DNA of 64,000 nt from Plectrocnemia conspersa (lineage: Eukaryota; Arthropoda; Insecta; Trichoptera; Polycentropodidae): positions 558,001 to 622,000 of the forward strand of contig VTFK01000009.1 in the NCBI GenBank assembly GCA_009617715.1, in the 5' to 3' direction. Below are positions 22,140-35,707 of this stretch, piece by piece (position 1 is the first letter of the stretch; every line of letters starts with the position of its first letter). Under the pieces are notes generated by a model. The model saw nothing but the letters and a program-made list of their open reading frames with translations. It was not told the origin of the DNA and searched no databases. A program made the translations under genes and the position numbers.

Positions 22140-24378
22140 TGGAACCTTTCCCACTGCCCATGTGTCCTGAGTTACTTTTTGGAGTGCACGCGATTTCGGT
22201 TGTTTACTTTTTACGCGATATTTTCTGGAACGGATCTACCGCATAAATTAAGATATGCGTGTATATAGTATTTAAATATTAGATGTACCTATAAGAAAGG
22301 ACGTTTTTTTTAAATAAAAACTGTTATATGATAAATATGACGTGTTCTTAGAAAAAAAATCAAAATGATCGAAAAGTATTTTAAAATAAATTTTTGTGAT
22401 TGATTATATTGTTTAAGCTCATATATGAGTTTTTAATGTAAATATTACAATTTAAAGTGTTTTTGTATGAAAAATCACAAAATTAATATTATAGCATAGC
22501 TATGATATTTAATAACCAAAGTAGCAAGTAGTTATGCTTTGTTTTTTGACGGTAAAACTATGTGTGAAGAAAATTACTTATATCTGAAGGAAATTTTACA
22601 TTTAATTTAACATTATGTATTAGCTGTCTTTAAGAACATTTTTAACCAATAATATTTATGAATAGCTAAATTTTAGAAGTTAATAAAAATAAAAGCAACT
22701 ATAAAATAACATAGTTATTTATTATATGAAATAAAACAAGTACTCAATTTTAAGCCTAGCAACTTTTTATACTATAATAAAAAAACTCTATATAAAAAAA
22801 TACTGAATTTTTTTCGTAGCTAATTTATAATTCATATTTATAAGCACCCAATTTTCAATAAATATTTTACTTAGAAAACTAATATCAAAATATAGCAAAA
22901 ACGAAATAGTAATTTAATTAAAAAAAACTATAAAATAACAGTTATATTAAAGACAAAAAAAAGCGTTTTGGGAGTTATAAATATACTTTATAATATACTA
23001 TGTATATATTTATATAATATATTAATATATTGAATAAAAACCATTAAGAAATATTTCTAGTCATTTTTACAAAAGTGCAAAAAAAATATTTTTGATAAAT
23101 GATTTTAAATGATATTTCTTAGTTTAACTTTAAAGTTTTTTTTATAACCATATATATTAAAGGCTCTGTGGGAGCCCGATTTATTTACTATGGCTGATAT
23201 TTGTGATAATGGTGGAGGTCATAACATTTATTTGGTGGGCCTGGACAGTAAGACGACGACCGGCGGCACCTCGTCCGCCAATAATTCGTATCATGTAATA
23301 ACATGTAAAACAATTTAAATTAAATAATACTGCAGCGGCCCAATCTGTGTCAAATTAACACCCGTTTACCAAATTATATTTTTCAAAATGTACATAATTT
23401 AATCTTAGTTACTTGAAATACTTAAATAAAAATTTATATATGCAAGCAAAATACAAAAGTAGAAATAGACTATACAGTTTATAAAAAAACTAAGAAAATT
23501 TTATATTGCGATTTTGTTATAACTTGTAGAGCTTAAAACTCAGCTTTAAATAAATATTTTCAACATAAATAAAAATCTGTAAAAATTAATAATAAAATGA
23601 TTTTATAGTAATTGGCAAAGCATAAGTTTATAAGTAAATCAATTTTATTATTTAAAAAAATAAATAACATTTTGTATGCACAGAAAAGAGATTATTCATT
23701 TCACAACGCTTGTCGGCTAAGAGAGGGAGACAAGGACGAAAAGTTTTTTGTGCTGCGATTATGTACTATTCTCACTTCAACATAAAATTACTAAGAAAAA
23801 TCAATTTGAAAATAGATTCACCCAAATTAATTTTCGAATTCAAAATTAGATAAAATTAGTTCCTAATTATTTTTCATGATATTTTTATAAGCCGTCCATT
23901 CCACGCGTAACCAAGACTATCTTAACCAGATTTTTTGTAGCATATTTTCAAAGTATATGTTTAGCAATATGTAAAACTTAAGAAATTGACCGACATTAAA
24001 ACATTTTATAGCAAGAAAATCAGAGAAAACAACCACATCGTTACCAAAATAATGATAGTGCTAATTTTTAAACGTGTTATTAAGTGAGGTACGTTCACAA
24101 AGATTGTCATCGTGGGTAGGATATTAGGATTAGACCACGACTGGCTATTGTTTCAAGTGTGTTTCATGGACGGACCGCGGTTGTATGAAGAGGGTCGGCG
24201 GCCAACTTGTTGTGCACTCTCTGGCGATGTCATTCCGCAACAGAAGTCAGCATCTGCAACACACCGGCTTCCGGTTCACACATCTACCACCACCAAAGGC
24301 AACACCTCAAAACATGACCGCGCTCTATCGAAAAATCTAAAGCCATGATCACACTGGTGCTACAACTCATTACTTTTG

Positions 24379-25409
24379 GTTGGTGTGAACGCAGCATTAC
24401 AGACAAAAATTAAATAGGGAAAAAAAATACATTACTTGCCAAATCGACTAATTTATTTAATTATTTTTTTGTCTTAAACATTGTTCACCAATAATTTTTT
24501 AGATTGATTTACATTTACCTACAACCATTTAGTAAATAGTCTTACTTATTTTTATTTCAAAAAAAATTATCTGTCAGGTTAAAGGTTTTAAAAAAATCAC
24601 GGCAATTTCAATCAAGATTCTATTTTTACTATAATGATATAATTCAATTCAAATACCACTAGATTGTAAATTTAATAAGGATTATTAATATACAGTTTAA
24701 AACCGCCTGCGTTAAGAAGTTCGAAAAATTAACTTTATTTGTAAGAGACAGGTATATGAAAGGTTTTAACAATGCTATTTAGAAGTTTAACAAAATAATA
24801 GACATCGGCAGAGCACATAGAATTGCATAATAGCCACGTAGACTTTCAAAAGTCATCAAATACCATCAATTACAAATAATTAATAACAACGTTTTTATAA
24901 GCTTTGTAACTCATATAGAAAATCTAATAGCTTTGTTTCAAATAAATGTGATTTAAAAGATCTTTTATAATTATTGGCGGTCGCCTAATATTAATTATGT
25001 TATTTTTATGGCATATTACATTAGTCATTTTATAGAAATGAATCATTTGTTTAGCATTCGAGGAACAGCAATCGCTTATCACCCATCGAATCATGGACGA
25101 CTACAGCAAAGAAAACTCGCTAATTCATTTTATTCGCTTGATATTGCTTCCTGATTTTTTATGTACACATTTTTTTGGTAAATTATACATCTAAATTAAG
25201 CATGTAACTGACTAATTTACCGAGTAAAGTAAAACAGCTATATTAGATAAATCAAGTTTTATATATCAACACTATTTTTAAATGGCTTTGAATAAATGTA
25301 AAACAATCCATTTATGAATTATTTTCTTAGCACATACGACAAATAATCTTTTAGGGAAACATTGTTTGTAGTCCCCTTTTTGACGCATAACTGCTGCGTT
25401 CATACCAAC
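24379..25409. mobile_element. Candidate MITE or DNA element bounded by 18-bp inverted repeats
   Basis: GTTGGTGTGAACGCAGCA at 24379-24396 is matched by its reverse complement at 25392-25409 with one mismatch. The spacing of 1.03 kb and position of the arms fit terminal inverted repeats of a non-autonomous DNA element. There is no coding sequence inside and no clear target-site duplication. Confidence 0.45.
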
Positions 25410-26653
25410 GTATAGTAAGCACCAAGTAAAATTTTGCTGCATTAGATTTTACGATCATATTTTGAAGGTTCTGACTCGATTGTTGTATATTTTATAACTT
25501 AAAAGTGCTTAACTTCGGTAGAAGAAATGTCCTAATAGGCGCATTGATAAATGGAAAATAAACCTGTCTTAAATTTGGGGTAAAGGTGAAATTTTAGGGT
25601 AATATTGAATATATGAATGTAATGAACTATGATCAAGTTAAAACATAAAAAAATATAATGCATTTAATTATATTACAATTTAAAAAAAACCATGCCAATA
25701 TTAAAAAAAACAATATAAATAATGACGCGAAATGATCAGAATGAAATAAAAAAATATAAATTAAATAAAAAATAAAAAAAGGTTTTATTAGTTTATATTT
25801 TTTTATTCTATCTGACCCTATTTAATATTAGATGCAAAATTCATGCTTTTTTACCAAATGCAAAATAAGAGAGCTGTGGATATATTTTAATAACTATTAT
25901 TTTAGTGAAATAAATAAAATTTAATAAAGGTAATAGCAATAAGATTGAATTTTGCAATTTAAAAATTAATTATTAAGAAACAAAAATTTATAGTAGTACT
26001 AGAATTTTTAGAAGATTCGCAAACGCGCGACGTGACGTGAATTTATAAAATAAGTTTGTGGCCGAATTGTATTTTAACAATCAGTATATTATTAATAATT
26101 CAATAGTATCTTCAAATCGTTCCAATTATATCCCTTTTGATGAAAAGCAAGTTATTTTGTTCCTCATTTTTTATTGGTCTGATTATTATTTTATTATTGT
26201 TGACGCACTGTCTCGATTATTACGTATGAGTTGCGTTTGTTGTCAATACGAGTAATTTTAATTGAACAATCAACACGCGGCCTTCACTGTAATATCTTTA
26301 ATATTAGTAACGTCACATCGCTTGTCAACGCTTTATTTAATTTTATTGTTAATTTAATTTAAAATATAAAATATAAAAAAACGATGAAATGAAAACGGCG
26401 ATTTTAATTCATGTCCTCTTATAAAAACAGATAAAATAAGGTGACAGTGTCGTGGAGTGGCTGGGATAAGAATATAAAACTTTTCAATCTTATAAAACAA
26501 GGGTCGTAACTTTGACCGTTTTGGCTCTCAATACAAGCTCTCTGCGTAACGATAATATTCGTAGCATGAGCAAAAAAAAAACGTTTTATTGTTACGCGCG
26601 TGCCGTTTATTTGTCTCGATTTTATACGCTCCGGTAAAATGTTTATTACTCAC

Positions 26654-26742
26654 CCTGTACCGGCGGTAAGAGACGCTTGTCATATCTGGAGTTCTTGAGA
26701 AGATTGTCTAGAATCTCCTTATCCGATTTGCCATCCTCGAAT
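26654..26742 (-). CDS. pHCl: pHCl exon: N-terminal helix of the mature subunit
   Basis: Acceptor TGTTTCAG, 89 bases, donor GTGAGT. One base completes Ile27, 29 codons follow, and one base is left for Gly57. The translation begins FEDGKSDKEILDNLLKNSRY and ends DKRLLPPVQ. The pattern ILDNLL..SRYDKRLLPP is the usual N-terminal alpha-helix of Cys-loop subunits, which sits on top of the pentamer and helps assembly. It follows the signal peptide exon after only 166 bases but is 10 kb from the next exon. The frame is intact. Confidence 0.93.
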
Positions 26743-26908
26743 CTGAAACATACACATGTCGGATAATCATGGTGTTTCATGAGTATGCTAGTACAGAGTG
26801 TGCCAAAACCAAGCAATTAAACATTTAAAAAATATTGAAGAGCAATTAAAATATCAAGAGGAAAATGATGAATATGGGGGAAAATAAAAATAAATTATGA
26901 TTACTTAC
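26743..26908. other. Short intron (166 bp)
   Basis: AT-rich intron between the signal-peptide exon and the N-terminal helix exon, with consensus GTAAGT and TTTCAG borders. Confidence 0.85.
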
Positions 26909-26998
26909 ATGTCGGATACAAGAGCTGAGGCTTGGCACAGCATGAGAAAGAAGGCCACCGCGCGTACTACTGCGCATGCGCAACCCATATTAGGACAT
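26909..26998 (-). CDS. pHCl: pHCl exon: signal peptide, likely start codon at 26988
   Basis: Acceptor TTGTTTCAG at 26999-27000 and donor GTAAGT. The ATG at 26988 has A at -3 and G at +4. From it the exon encodes MGCACAVVRAVAFFLMLCQA then SALVSD, with two bases left that complete Ile27. The hydrophobic core AVAFFLMLC and the small residues ASA before LVSD make a good signal peptide, cleaved near residue 22. Because there is an acceptor just upstream, at least one more 5' exon must exist. The ten bases before the ATG also read in frame (end of an Ala codon, then Cys-Pro-Asn) when joined to 52618-52669, so translation might begin further upstream. Starting at 26988 puts the alternative pore residue at position 275. 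Confidence 0.88.
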
Positions 26999-29900
26999 CT
27001 GAAACAATTATAAAATAAATTATTATTAAGGCATAGATTATCTTAACAGTAATTAGGTATAAAAGTGGTTCCATTAGTATTAGTATTTAAAGTCTTGTGG
27101 AGTTCATATTACGTTGTTGAGAAACTTAGCAATAATACACTCGAAAAAAATGTCAACAGAAAAGGATATTCTACAAAAGACAGACTTACTGTTTTTTTTA
27201 AATGAAAGTTGTTATTTGACAACTTTAGTCAAATTCAGCAGTGTAAGGATGAAAAACTAAGAAATACTCGAGGTGTACTGTGTACACACAGCAGGTAGAA
27301 AAAAACGAAATCGAAAAAATAATAAACATTTTTTAAAAGTGTAATTTTGTTTCTAGCTCCATTATTACCTAACAGATTTAATAATTCAAAAAAAGCAAGA
27401 ATAAAAAAAACATTTTTTTCTATACACGGCAGAGATTTTTTGAATCCAATAATTTAGTAATCTAATATTTTTTAATCCTATAATAATAATAATATAAATT
27501 AAACAATCATACGATAATAAGTTTTAGTATTGCCCAGAGTTTCCAAATATTTATTATTTTTATGTATTCGAATATTGAACAGTAAACGAAGAAATATTCG
27601 TGTTTATTGAAAAAATCGTGGAGTTAAGAATAATAAAAAAATAGTTTAATAAAAAAATACAAGTTTAAAAATATGTTGCAATGTTAGCAATAAAAAATGC
27701 AAGGAATGTTTATTGAAATTAAAAAAAATAATAAAGCATTAAAACTTTCAAACTTAAAATAACTGGAAAATTGTACTTTATTTTTTTCCGCCAAAAATAC
27801 TCATTGGTAAATAGTTATGGCAACCAAAACTCAGCATGTAAAATATGTAACTATTTATAATAAATTACTTTTGTCAGTTTGTTAAATTAGAAAGGTAAAA
27901 ATTCAATAACTGCTATTAAGAAAGTCCACAACTGCGTAATAGTACGAAAATGATTATTTTTTGGCATTTAGCTTAGCCTTAAAAATTAATGACATGCATT
28001 GACTATCTGCGTTATTCAACTGTGTTTTTAAAGTTTAATATAAATCTAGAAATTAAAAAAAATATTTAATACTTTATGAATAGTTTAACAAATATTTAAA
28101 TTAAAAATAGTTTAAAAACCGGCAAATAAAATTTGGTATTGGAATATCGGAATGGAAGTATCTAGCATTGTCTTAATGATTTTAAAAATTGTAAATCGAT
28201 AAACGTAAAAATGTCTATACAGCACATATATAGGTGTACAGGTAATACATATGTACTAAAGTTTACAATATCTTAACAATAAGAACTTATATCAAATAAA
28301 AACTAATGCGTTTACAAAAAAAATGTATTGTGTCAAGAGTTTTATGAGAATTGAAATTTGCGCAATAAATTTCCATTTAAATACACACGATGGTAATTTA
28401 GATATACACACGATAAAGCACTAGTTAACTCCTAGCGACTTAAAATGACAGCGTGATTAGACCAAATCTGACGATCGAAATTGAAAAGTCTGTTTTCCTT
28501 CAGATTTCAATAGTGTTAGGCTCATACTAAGATCATGTAGATTTTATTATTTTAAATAAATAATATTTTTGACCAACTTCTTTAAAATAGTTAGCTATCT
28601 AAAAATATGCATTTATTTGTTATTTAAAAACGTGCTAGGCCAACAATAAATACCAGTTTTAAAAGCATTCATGGTACCAATAATTTTATTAGCCTCTTAT
28701 GGTTAGCCCATAATCCTCAAAATTATTATCTAAAGATATGCTCAAATACATTCCGATTTATTGTGATTATGCCCGATCGCTAAATACATATAAACTAATT
28801 AAAAAAATAATATAGTAATAATTTACATCCTAATGATTTACAGCAGTATTATAAAATACAATAAAGAAACTGCATAAAAATATATGATCAATTCTAGAAA
28901 TAATGGTGGACATACAGACATCTTCGTGTTACGTTTTCTCTACGTTTTAACCGTAACGCCTTCGCATTTTTAGCGCGGCCAACTATTTTTGCCTTGCACC
29001 ATCGACCGCCGCCCCGACCGGCGACATTCCGAGGTCAGCCAGGTGTCAACAACCTTTGTAAGCCCGGATCGATTCTTATGTAATTCGGTTGAGAGCGTCT
29101 GCCTGCGCATTCAACGCCCGGAAACGCAACACGCGCGACGCACTCGAAAATTTATGGAAAAATGGCGGTTCTCTCTTCGTTATGAAATTTTGACACACCC
29201 TCCACGAGGCATCACTGTGTTATGCTCCTTTAAATATTTTACAGCAGATGTTACTTTATTATGTTATATATTTATATGAGCAAGTAAAAGTAAACCTTAA
29301 AGTCTATATATTTGCAAAAAAAGACTGGGAATAGAAAAAGTCTTAAAAAAAGGCATTACGACGGTGTAGTTTTTGGTTAAAAAATCATAGCTTAGTATCA
29401 ACCTGTGAGAGTTATTTATTCACAACACGTATACAGTTTTATATTATAAATGTTACAGTAAACGTATATTAATAATATAAATACATTTTCACTAGCATTA
29501 TATCGAAATACATTTTCACAGGTAGTTATATATTTGTACTAGTGAAATTAAATGCTGCTCTAAACTTTCATTTGACAGCAGCGAAAGGTTTATTTCCGTG
29601 TATTTTTTTTACTAAACAGACGTGTTTATATCGTTTATTAAATCAAAGTTATTGAAATCTAATGTCTATTTTTGATACAAAGGGTTTTAATATTTTTCAT
29701 AGACAATACAATTTTAGAAATATGTTATAAAACGGAAATATGGAACATGTGCAAACGAATGGTAACTAGTTGGAATTTTACATAGATTGGGCCGCTGCAG
29801 TATTTATTATATTATGTTACATGTTGGTTAATAATGATACAAATGATCGGCGGACGATGCTCCGCCGGCTGTTGCACTCCGTGGTCCGCCAAAATGTTCG

Positions 29901-30868
29901 AATGCCGTCACGCCAGTGTTACCTTAATGGTCAAATAAATCGGTCTCCCACCGATTTAACTTACCAAATATAATTTCAAAAATATTATAGAGCGTCAAAT
30001 CACATGTTAAAGCTAAACCTAACTCAAAGGAATTATCTTAAAACTAATTTAAGTTTTTAAACTTTCATTAGATTAAGTTAGGTTTAATCAATTTATTTAG
30101 GTTCGGGTTTAAACAGCAAATAGATGTTTCGCAACTGGCAAATATAGTTTCAACGACAGCAGGGCAACACTTTACACATTAATAGCAAAATGTTTTGAAC
30201 ATTCGCGTAATAATAAAGTTTGATTGACTAAGGAAATTATAAATCAGTTAGTAAAATGCTTAGTTAGTAAAATTATATTTCTAATAGTGAAAATATATAA
30301 AAATAGACATTCACTGTAACATATATGTTCTTTATTGATCATATGAGTTCGTAATCCAGATTAAAAAAAATAGGAAATATAATAGAACCTTGAAATTTGA
30401 TCAAATTTGACGTTCTTTTATTATCTTGGCTTTTAAGCGCGTGAAGTAATAAAGTGTTATTCGATAGTTGCTTAGAATTTTTTTATGACAAAGTTTTTGT
30501 TAAATATTCAACACCTTTCGAGCAAATTTGGTTGCTCATTTTTAAAACATAAGTCAAAATTGCTTTGCATGATCCGTACGAGATACCATTTTCTTAACGA
30601 ATCTCCGTACTTATTTATTTATTTGCTCAACTTATAAATATTAAGAAATAATATTAAATATTAAGGTATAATCCCAGCCACTGCAAAAGGGTTAAAGAAG
30701 GTCTAAACTGTGCCGTTTTATTGACGCGAAACCGGAATCGCAAATTTGTGTACACACGTGTATTACACTTTAGCCGAGAATAGGACAGAAGTTGAAGGAG
30801 TGGCAGTTGCAAGAATAGACGAAACTTAAAAGACCCTTTCACGTGACACGTGTACTTTCACGGGATTT

Positions 30869-30897
30869 ATGTATTATGTATGTATGTATGTGTGTGC
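30869..30897. repeat. TATG/TG simple repeat
   Basis: Short (TATG)n running into (TG)n. An ordinary microsatellite. Confidence 0.75.
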
Positions 30898-32091
30898 TCG
30901 AGGAGCTGAAATTTTAAAGTAGACGCGCAGAGTCATGAATAAGTTATGGTGTGACTTAATTATGACGTCATTTGAAATTCTCTATGAATTGGTGTGTATT
31001 TGCGAAATCACTAAATCATTTAGAATTCAAGTATTTCGAGTACTTTTGCATTATTCTCTTTCATTTTCACCAACGAGAGTTTTGTTTTATATCTGATTTT
31101 AGTGTTCTATTTGTGTTATATATACAGACTATGAATATCATAGAAAAGAAGCAGTATGAAGTTAAGTCAAACTGAAATATTATATCTTTCGTAAGATGCA
31201 AAACAATTCAATAAAAAAGAGACAAATTTATGATTTTTTTAACATTTTCTTGTATACATAAAAGGGAGTGCTATCTTGGTATAAAATTATCCTTCTTTAA
31301 TTTTTAAAGAATGGTTTTTTATAGTCTGAGTTGCTTTTAATGAATAAACTGAGTACATTATGTGTCTGTCGTAATTATCTGCCTATAATCCAGTAACTTA
31401 TAATGAATTATGCCATTCATATTCCATCAAATGCATAATAATATATTATCGGAGTTAGAATTGAGGGTTGATTAGCATATAACTACCTTTTACGTTGCGT
31501 GTTAAAGTAGAGGATACACTTCTAATCTTTAATATAAATTCGACTCAAAAATAAATCTTTCTGTTCCAGAATCATTAATTATTTACATATTGAGATCCAT
31601 TTTAGACAATGCATGAGATACTCATATTCTGCAAATAAACACTTTTCCTAACTATTTAAATGTCTGTGAACTGATATGGTAAGCCCTAATATCCTCACTA
31701 ACTACCACCCTTACATAAATATTTAATGGAAAAAATTCGAAACGAAATTTTTAGAACCACATTTGACATTTTATAAATTTAATGGTATCTCTGCACATTG
31801 CTTTACAGATATTGTCGCATTATGACTGAGTTGAAACAACTCATAAAGCATAATATAAATTAACTGATATTATTTTATCTCCAGCGCGATTGTTGATTTA
31901 GAGTTAAACATATCGAAACAAAAATAAAATCTTTAACTGAATAGCATCATTGATATGACTACTGTTAACAAGCACTAGTGAAATTATTTAAACATTAATG
32001 CAAATAAAAGAAAAAAACGTACAGATTAATGGGAACTTATGCAAGTTGTTGTTAGAGAAAGAAACTTCGATTATATGTGCTACCTTATTAC

Positions 32092-32253
32092 AAGTGTGGC
32101 GACCACACATATAGTCACATTTAGAAGGGCGATTGTCTCATTGTTAATGACCGTGACCAAAAACATTCTTTAACAATGAGACAAACATCATGGCACAAGA
32201 GGGATTTCTTTTGACCACACAACATGGGTCGTTAAGAGAATCCCTTTTGTGAC
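32092..32253. repeat. Cluster of three stem-loops
   Basis: GTGTGG-CGA-CCACAC (about 32094-32108) is the first stem. The second is a perfect 13-bp pair, GTCTCATTGTTAA (32135-32147) with TTAACAATGAGAC (32170-32182). The third pairs the region around CACAAGAGGGATT (from 32194) with its near reverse complement ending at 32253. Three hairpins in 160 bases suggest a small foldback element or a structured RNA. Confidence 0.6.
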
Positions 32254-34736
32254 AAAACGGTACGGACGCAATCAATCACCACAATGCAAACAGCTTTCCG
32301 AAGAATTCGAAAGTCTGGAGCCAAGCAAAAAACTCGCTTTCGAAAATACACATCCGATCCATAGTCAAAATTGTAATTATAATAAACAATCTAATAGGAT
32401 TCATCGAAGAGTCTCATTAGCCGCGAGAGCAACTATCCCTAGGGCTACGCCCCTTAAACAAGTATTGTTATTAAAGCACTGCATATTTATTAGTAGCTTT
32501 TCAATAAGTACAGATAACCGACTTTCTAATCATATGTAGAATAGTATTGATTTCTTATCTATGTACTCGAAATTGGTAAATGCATTATGGATCGCAGTGC
32601 CATAATCACGTTGATGGATAATAAAAGATGAATTTAAGACACATATCTATGTTTGAATCTATAAAGATAGATATCTCAATACAAAAGTTATTATTATAAT
32701 AAAATTTATGTTTATTGTTTGAATTGTATCAGATGTCGTATACGGTATTGTTATAGTTACATAAGATTTCCCACAGAAATCCGCCCAAAACATTAGCACA
32801 TCTGCGTCAATGTGAACTTTTGCCGATAGCAAGAACAAGGCCCGTCCCTCAGATCTATTAGGGTAATACGTCGCTGCCCACGGGCGTATATAATGTTATG
32901 GGCAAAAAATTCACCGCCTTTACCACAGCATAGATAACCCTTAGATAAGACCGGATACGTCGGACCTGTATTGTAGTAAACACGCAGCCTTACGATACAA
33001 TTGATCGATGAATAAGCAACGAAAGCATTATCGAACGGCCCTTAACCCTTTTCGGTGAATTTAACGGGACATGTGAGATAAATCAAGACCTTTCCGGCGA
33101 TTTTGAGGGGACCTTTGTTGTTATAATGGACATTGACGCCTCGAGACGTCGGAAGTTGTGAAAGTTTTATCCGCAAAACTAAGCAGCTTCCTTTTGTAAT
33201 ATGTGTTATAATATTATGATACAGTATGTTCTTGATTTATTATATACATATTTGATTTATCTTTGTAATAAATTATTATTTGTCGTGCGATGACATACGA
33301 GATTTTTAGTAAAAATTAATATTTACAAGTTTGAAAATGGCCTTAAAATTTTTGCAATAATTTTAGTCTGGATAAAAAGACTTTACAGAAGTACTTGTCG
33401 CACTCATTAAGTTCGCCAGTATTTTGGTATATATAACATTGAAGAATGTAAGTAGGTTTGACGTCCCTTCCAGTTTTCAATCTTTTGTCCAACCTATATA
33501 ATTCAGAGCGGAACCAGACTCTGTTCTTGTATAATACATCTCCTTGGCGTGCCAGATCTGTATATTCGAACACTTAGTTAACTTAAAAAATACAATTCGG
33601 GAATTAAAAGATAATATGAAATAAAATTTCATATCCAAAGTGGAAAATCCGTCATGAATAGGATGAGTTTCGCGAAAAGCTATCCCGAAATTAAATTAGC
33701 GTCGCTGATGGAATGTATTGTTTTTAATTTCAATTGTACCATTCAACTTTTTGATTGATCGGCTGGGAAAATGTCAGTCTGGAAAGTTTTTATTAGGGAG
33801 TGTGTGTGGGTTAAGCCGTTTTAGAGTGCGCCGGGTCGTCGGCCAAAAATTAGGTTAACTTCCAGGGTGCACGTTTTTTTGACCGTGTCCTTGTCGGAAG
33901 CTTAATGGTTTCGTAACACGACACTGCGTTTCCCAAACGCTTTTGTGTACGTGTAGTGTAAAGCCGAACTTCCGGTCATGTGACCGGGTGCAGTTCCGAT
34001 GCCATTATTATTTGTGTGCTTGTAAGCTGTGAAAAAATATTTTTTTGGTATTTTGTGACATAACCAGTTATGTAAATTGAATTTTATGCAGTTTACAAAG
34101 CTGCATCTATCAAAACAGGGTTAACAGGTTGGTTGTTGAAAATTTTTTTAGTAAGAAGTTGTCCAAATTCTTATAGAAATGTCTTGATGATTTGATGAGG
34201 CAATATTTTAAAGCTCAAATCACTTAACTTTTAAACTCTTAACTCCGAGCCTAGAGCATCAAAAGTCAATATAATTTTAATTTGGTGAATTTTGGTTTCG
34301 CAAATGATTTTGTAGAACCATTTTTTGTCTTAAAAGATTTCCTTTACGTTACACATACAGTTTATACGATTGGAAAAAATATGGTTTCTATTACATTAAA
34401 AAATGTAGAACATGCCGAACAAAAAATTCAAAACAAACTTATGAACTTATGTAATTTTATTTAAGTTCGTGCGGCACTCATTTGTTAGGCTTTTTTGCTA
34501 ATCTCAGATATTTTAAGTGGATAAGAATTGTAAGATTACAAATCCTAACTTTAGTGAAAGCTATCGAATTGTTATCAAGAAAATATTCATCTTAAAGCCT
34601 TTCGTCCTCAATAAAACATACGCTGTTTAAAATTACTAACACCAAAAGCAATATTTATTTGATGAGCATGTTTTGTGCTTTTGACTATTTTTCATATTTA
34701 ATTCACTAGTTCTAACTTTAAGGTAAATTTGACATA

Positions 34737-34985
34737 ATCAAAATACAAATCAACAAGTTCACCTTAAGCTTATATTAACTTTAGTACTAAGAAATAAAAA
34801 AAATATTGAAAAAAATAAAATTGCGAATATTTTCCTAGCTAGTGTATATTTTCCCTATAAGTAAATATATCTTAGGAACACATTGATATTAAAATTTTAC
34901 TTTTATCATTATATTATTTACTAATCAGTTGGAAAGATATTATGCCGATTCTGATTGCACGCTTTTTATGCGTTAATATCCTTTT
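34737..34985 (+). repeat. Dispersed repeat, copy 1 of a local pair
   Basis: Matches 35396-35665 over about 250 bases. Shared words include gcgaatattttc, tcttaggaacacat and gatattaaaatttta. It ends in a GCCGATT...GCACGC...GTTAA motif that also occurs near 54.2-55.5 kb. Confidence 0.75.
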
Positions 34986-35395
34986 TTGCCCTTAACCGTC
35001 AAAAATATAGTGGCTTATTTAATACTACGAGACACAAATAATATCAAAACATTATTCTTGTTGTTTTTAAATACTTATGTATATTTAAATATTGAACACT
35101 AATTTTAGATTTTTGTTAAATATTTTAACTGAATTTACTGTATTTAAAAGATATATATACATTTTAAAATGAACCTGTATTATGATAATTTACTAATTAG
35201 TAATGATAAATTAATTGTTTATTATTTAAAAATATTATCCCATTTTTAAACCACAGCTAAATTAGCATGGACATTTTGCTTTTTAATAGTTTTCATTTTA
35301 ACATAACATTTAACATATATTTTTAAAAAATAATGCATAGCATATCATTGCAAAACTCACTAAAAAGGTCTAAAAAAGCTGATTAATTAGTATTA

Positions 35396-35665
35396 TCAAA
35401 TCAGATACCGACAAGTTTACGTTAAACTTATATTAACATTTTGACGATAAAATATTTTTTTTATTAAAAAAAATAAAATCGCGAATATTTTCTAAGCTAA
35501 CGTAAATTTTCCGTATAAGTAAGCATATCTTAGGAACACATCGATATTAAAATTTTATTTTTATTATTGTAGTTTTTCAAAAGCGTCATTATTTACTAAG
35601 CAGTTAGAAAGGGATGGTGCCGATTTCGACCGTGCGCTTTTTTATATTTTGTTAGCGTTAACAAA
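35396..35665 (+). repeat. Dispersed repeat, copy 2 of a local pair
   Basis: Same orientation as 34737-34985, with small indels (an extra tagtttttcaaaagcgtc segment). It ends with GCCGATTTCGACCGTGCGC then GCGTTAAC. Confidence 0.75.
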
Positions 35666-35707
35666 AAATATTGTATATCTTAGTCCATTAAACTACTAAA
35701 GCAAAAG

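Larger units (their letters stand above)
16554..26653. other. Large intron (10.1 kb) with transposon relics and repeats
   Basis: It holds a Tc1-like relic (17533-18240), a dispersed repeat copy (20693-20809), a long hairpin (22077-22139), a possible plus-strand exon-like segment (23163-23247), and an inverted 18-base pair 1.0 kb apart (24379-24396 and 25392-25409). GC-richer unrecognised pieces lie at 18940-19350, 19640-19800 and 24110-24380. The rest is AT-rich. Confidence 0.75.

Noticed and set aside
24112..24348. Plus-strand 78-codon open frame
   Set aside because: No motif was recognised. It lies in a GC-richer piece next to an inverted-repeat element, so it is probably repeat-derived.
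28989..29279. Plus-strand 96-codon open frame
   Set aside because: Arginine-rich from CpG-rich DNA, then low-complexity. No family resemblance and no clear splice sites.
32249..32539. Plus-strand 96-codon open frame after the stem-loop cluster
   Set aside because: No domain or codon signal. It starts inside the last hairpin arm.
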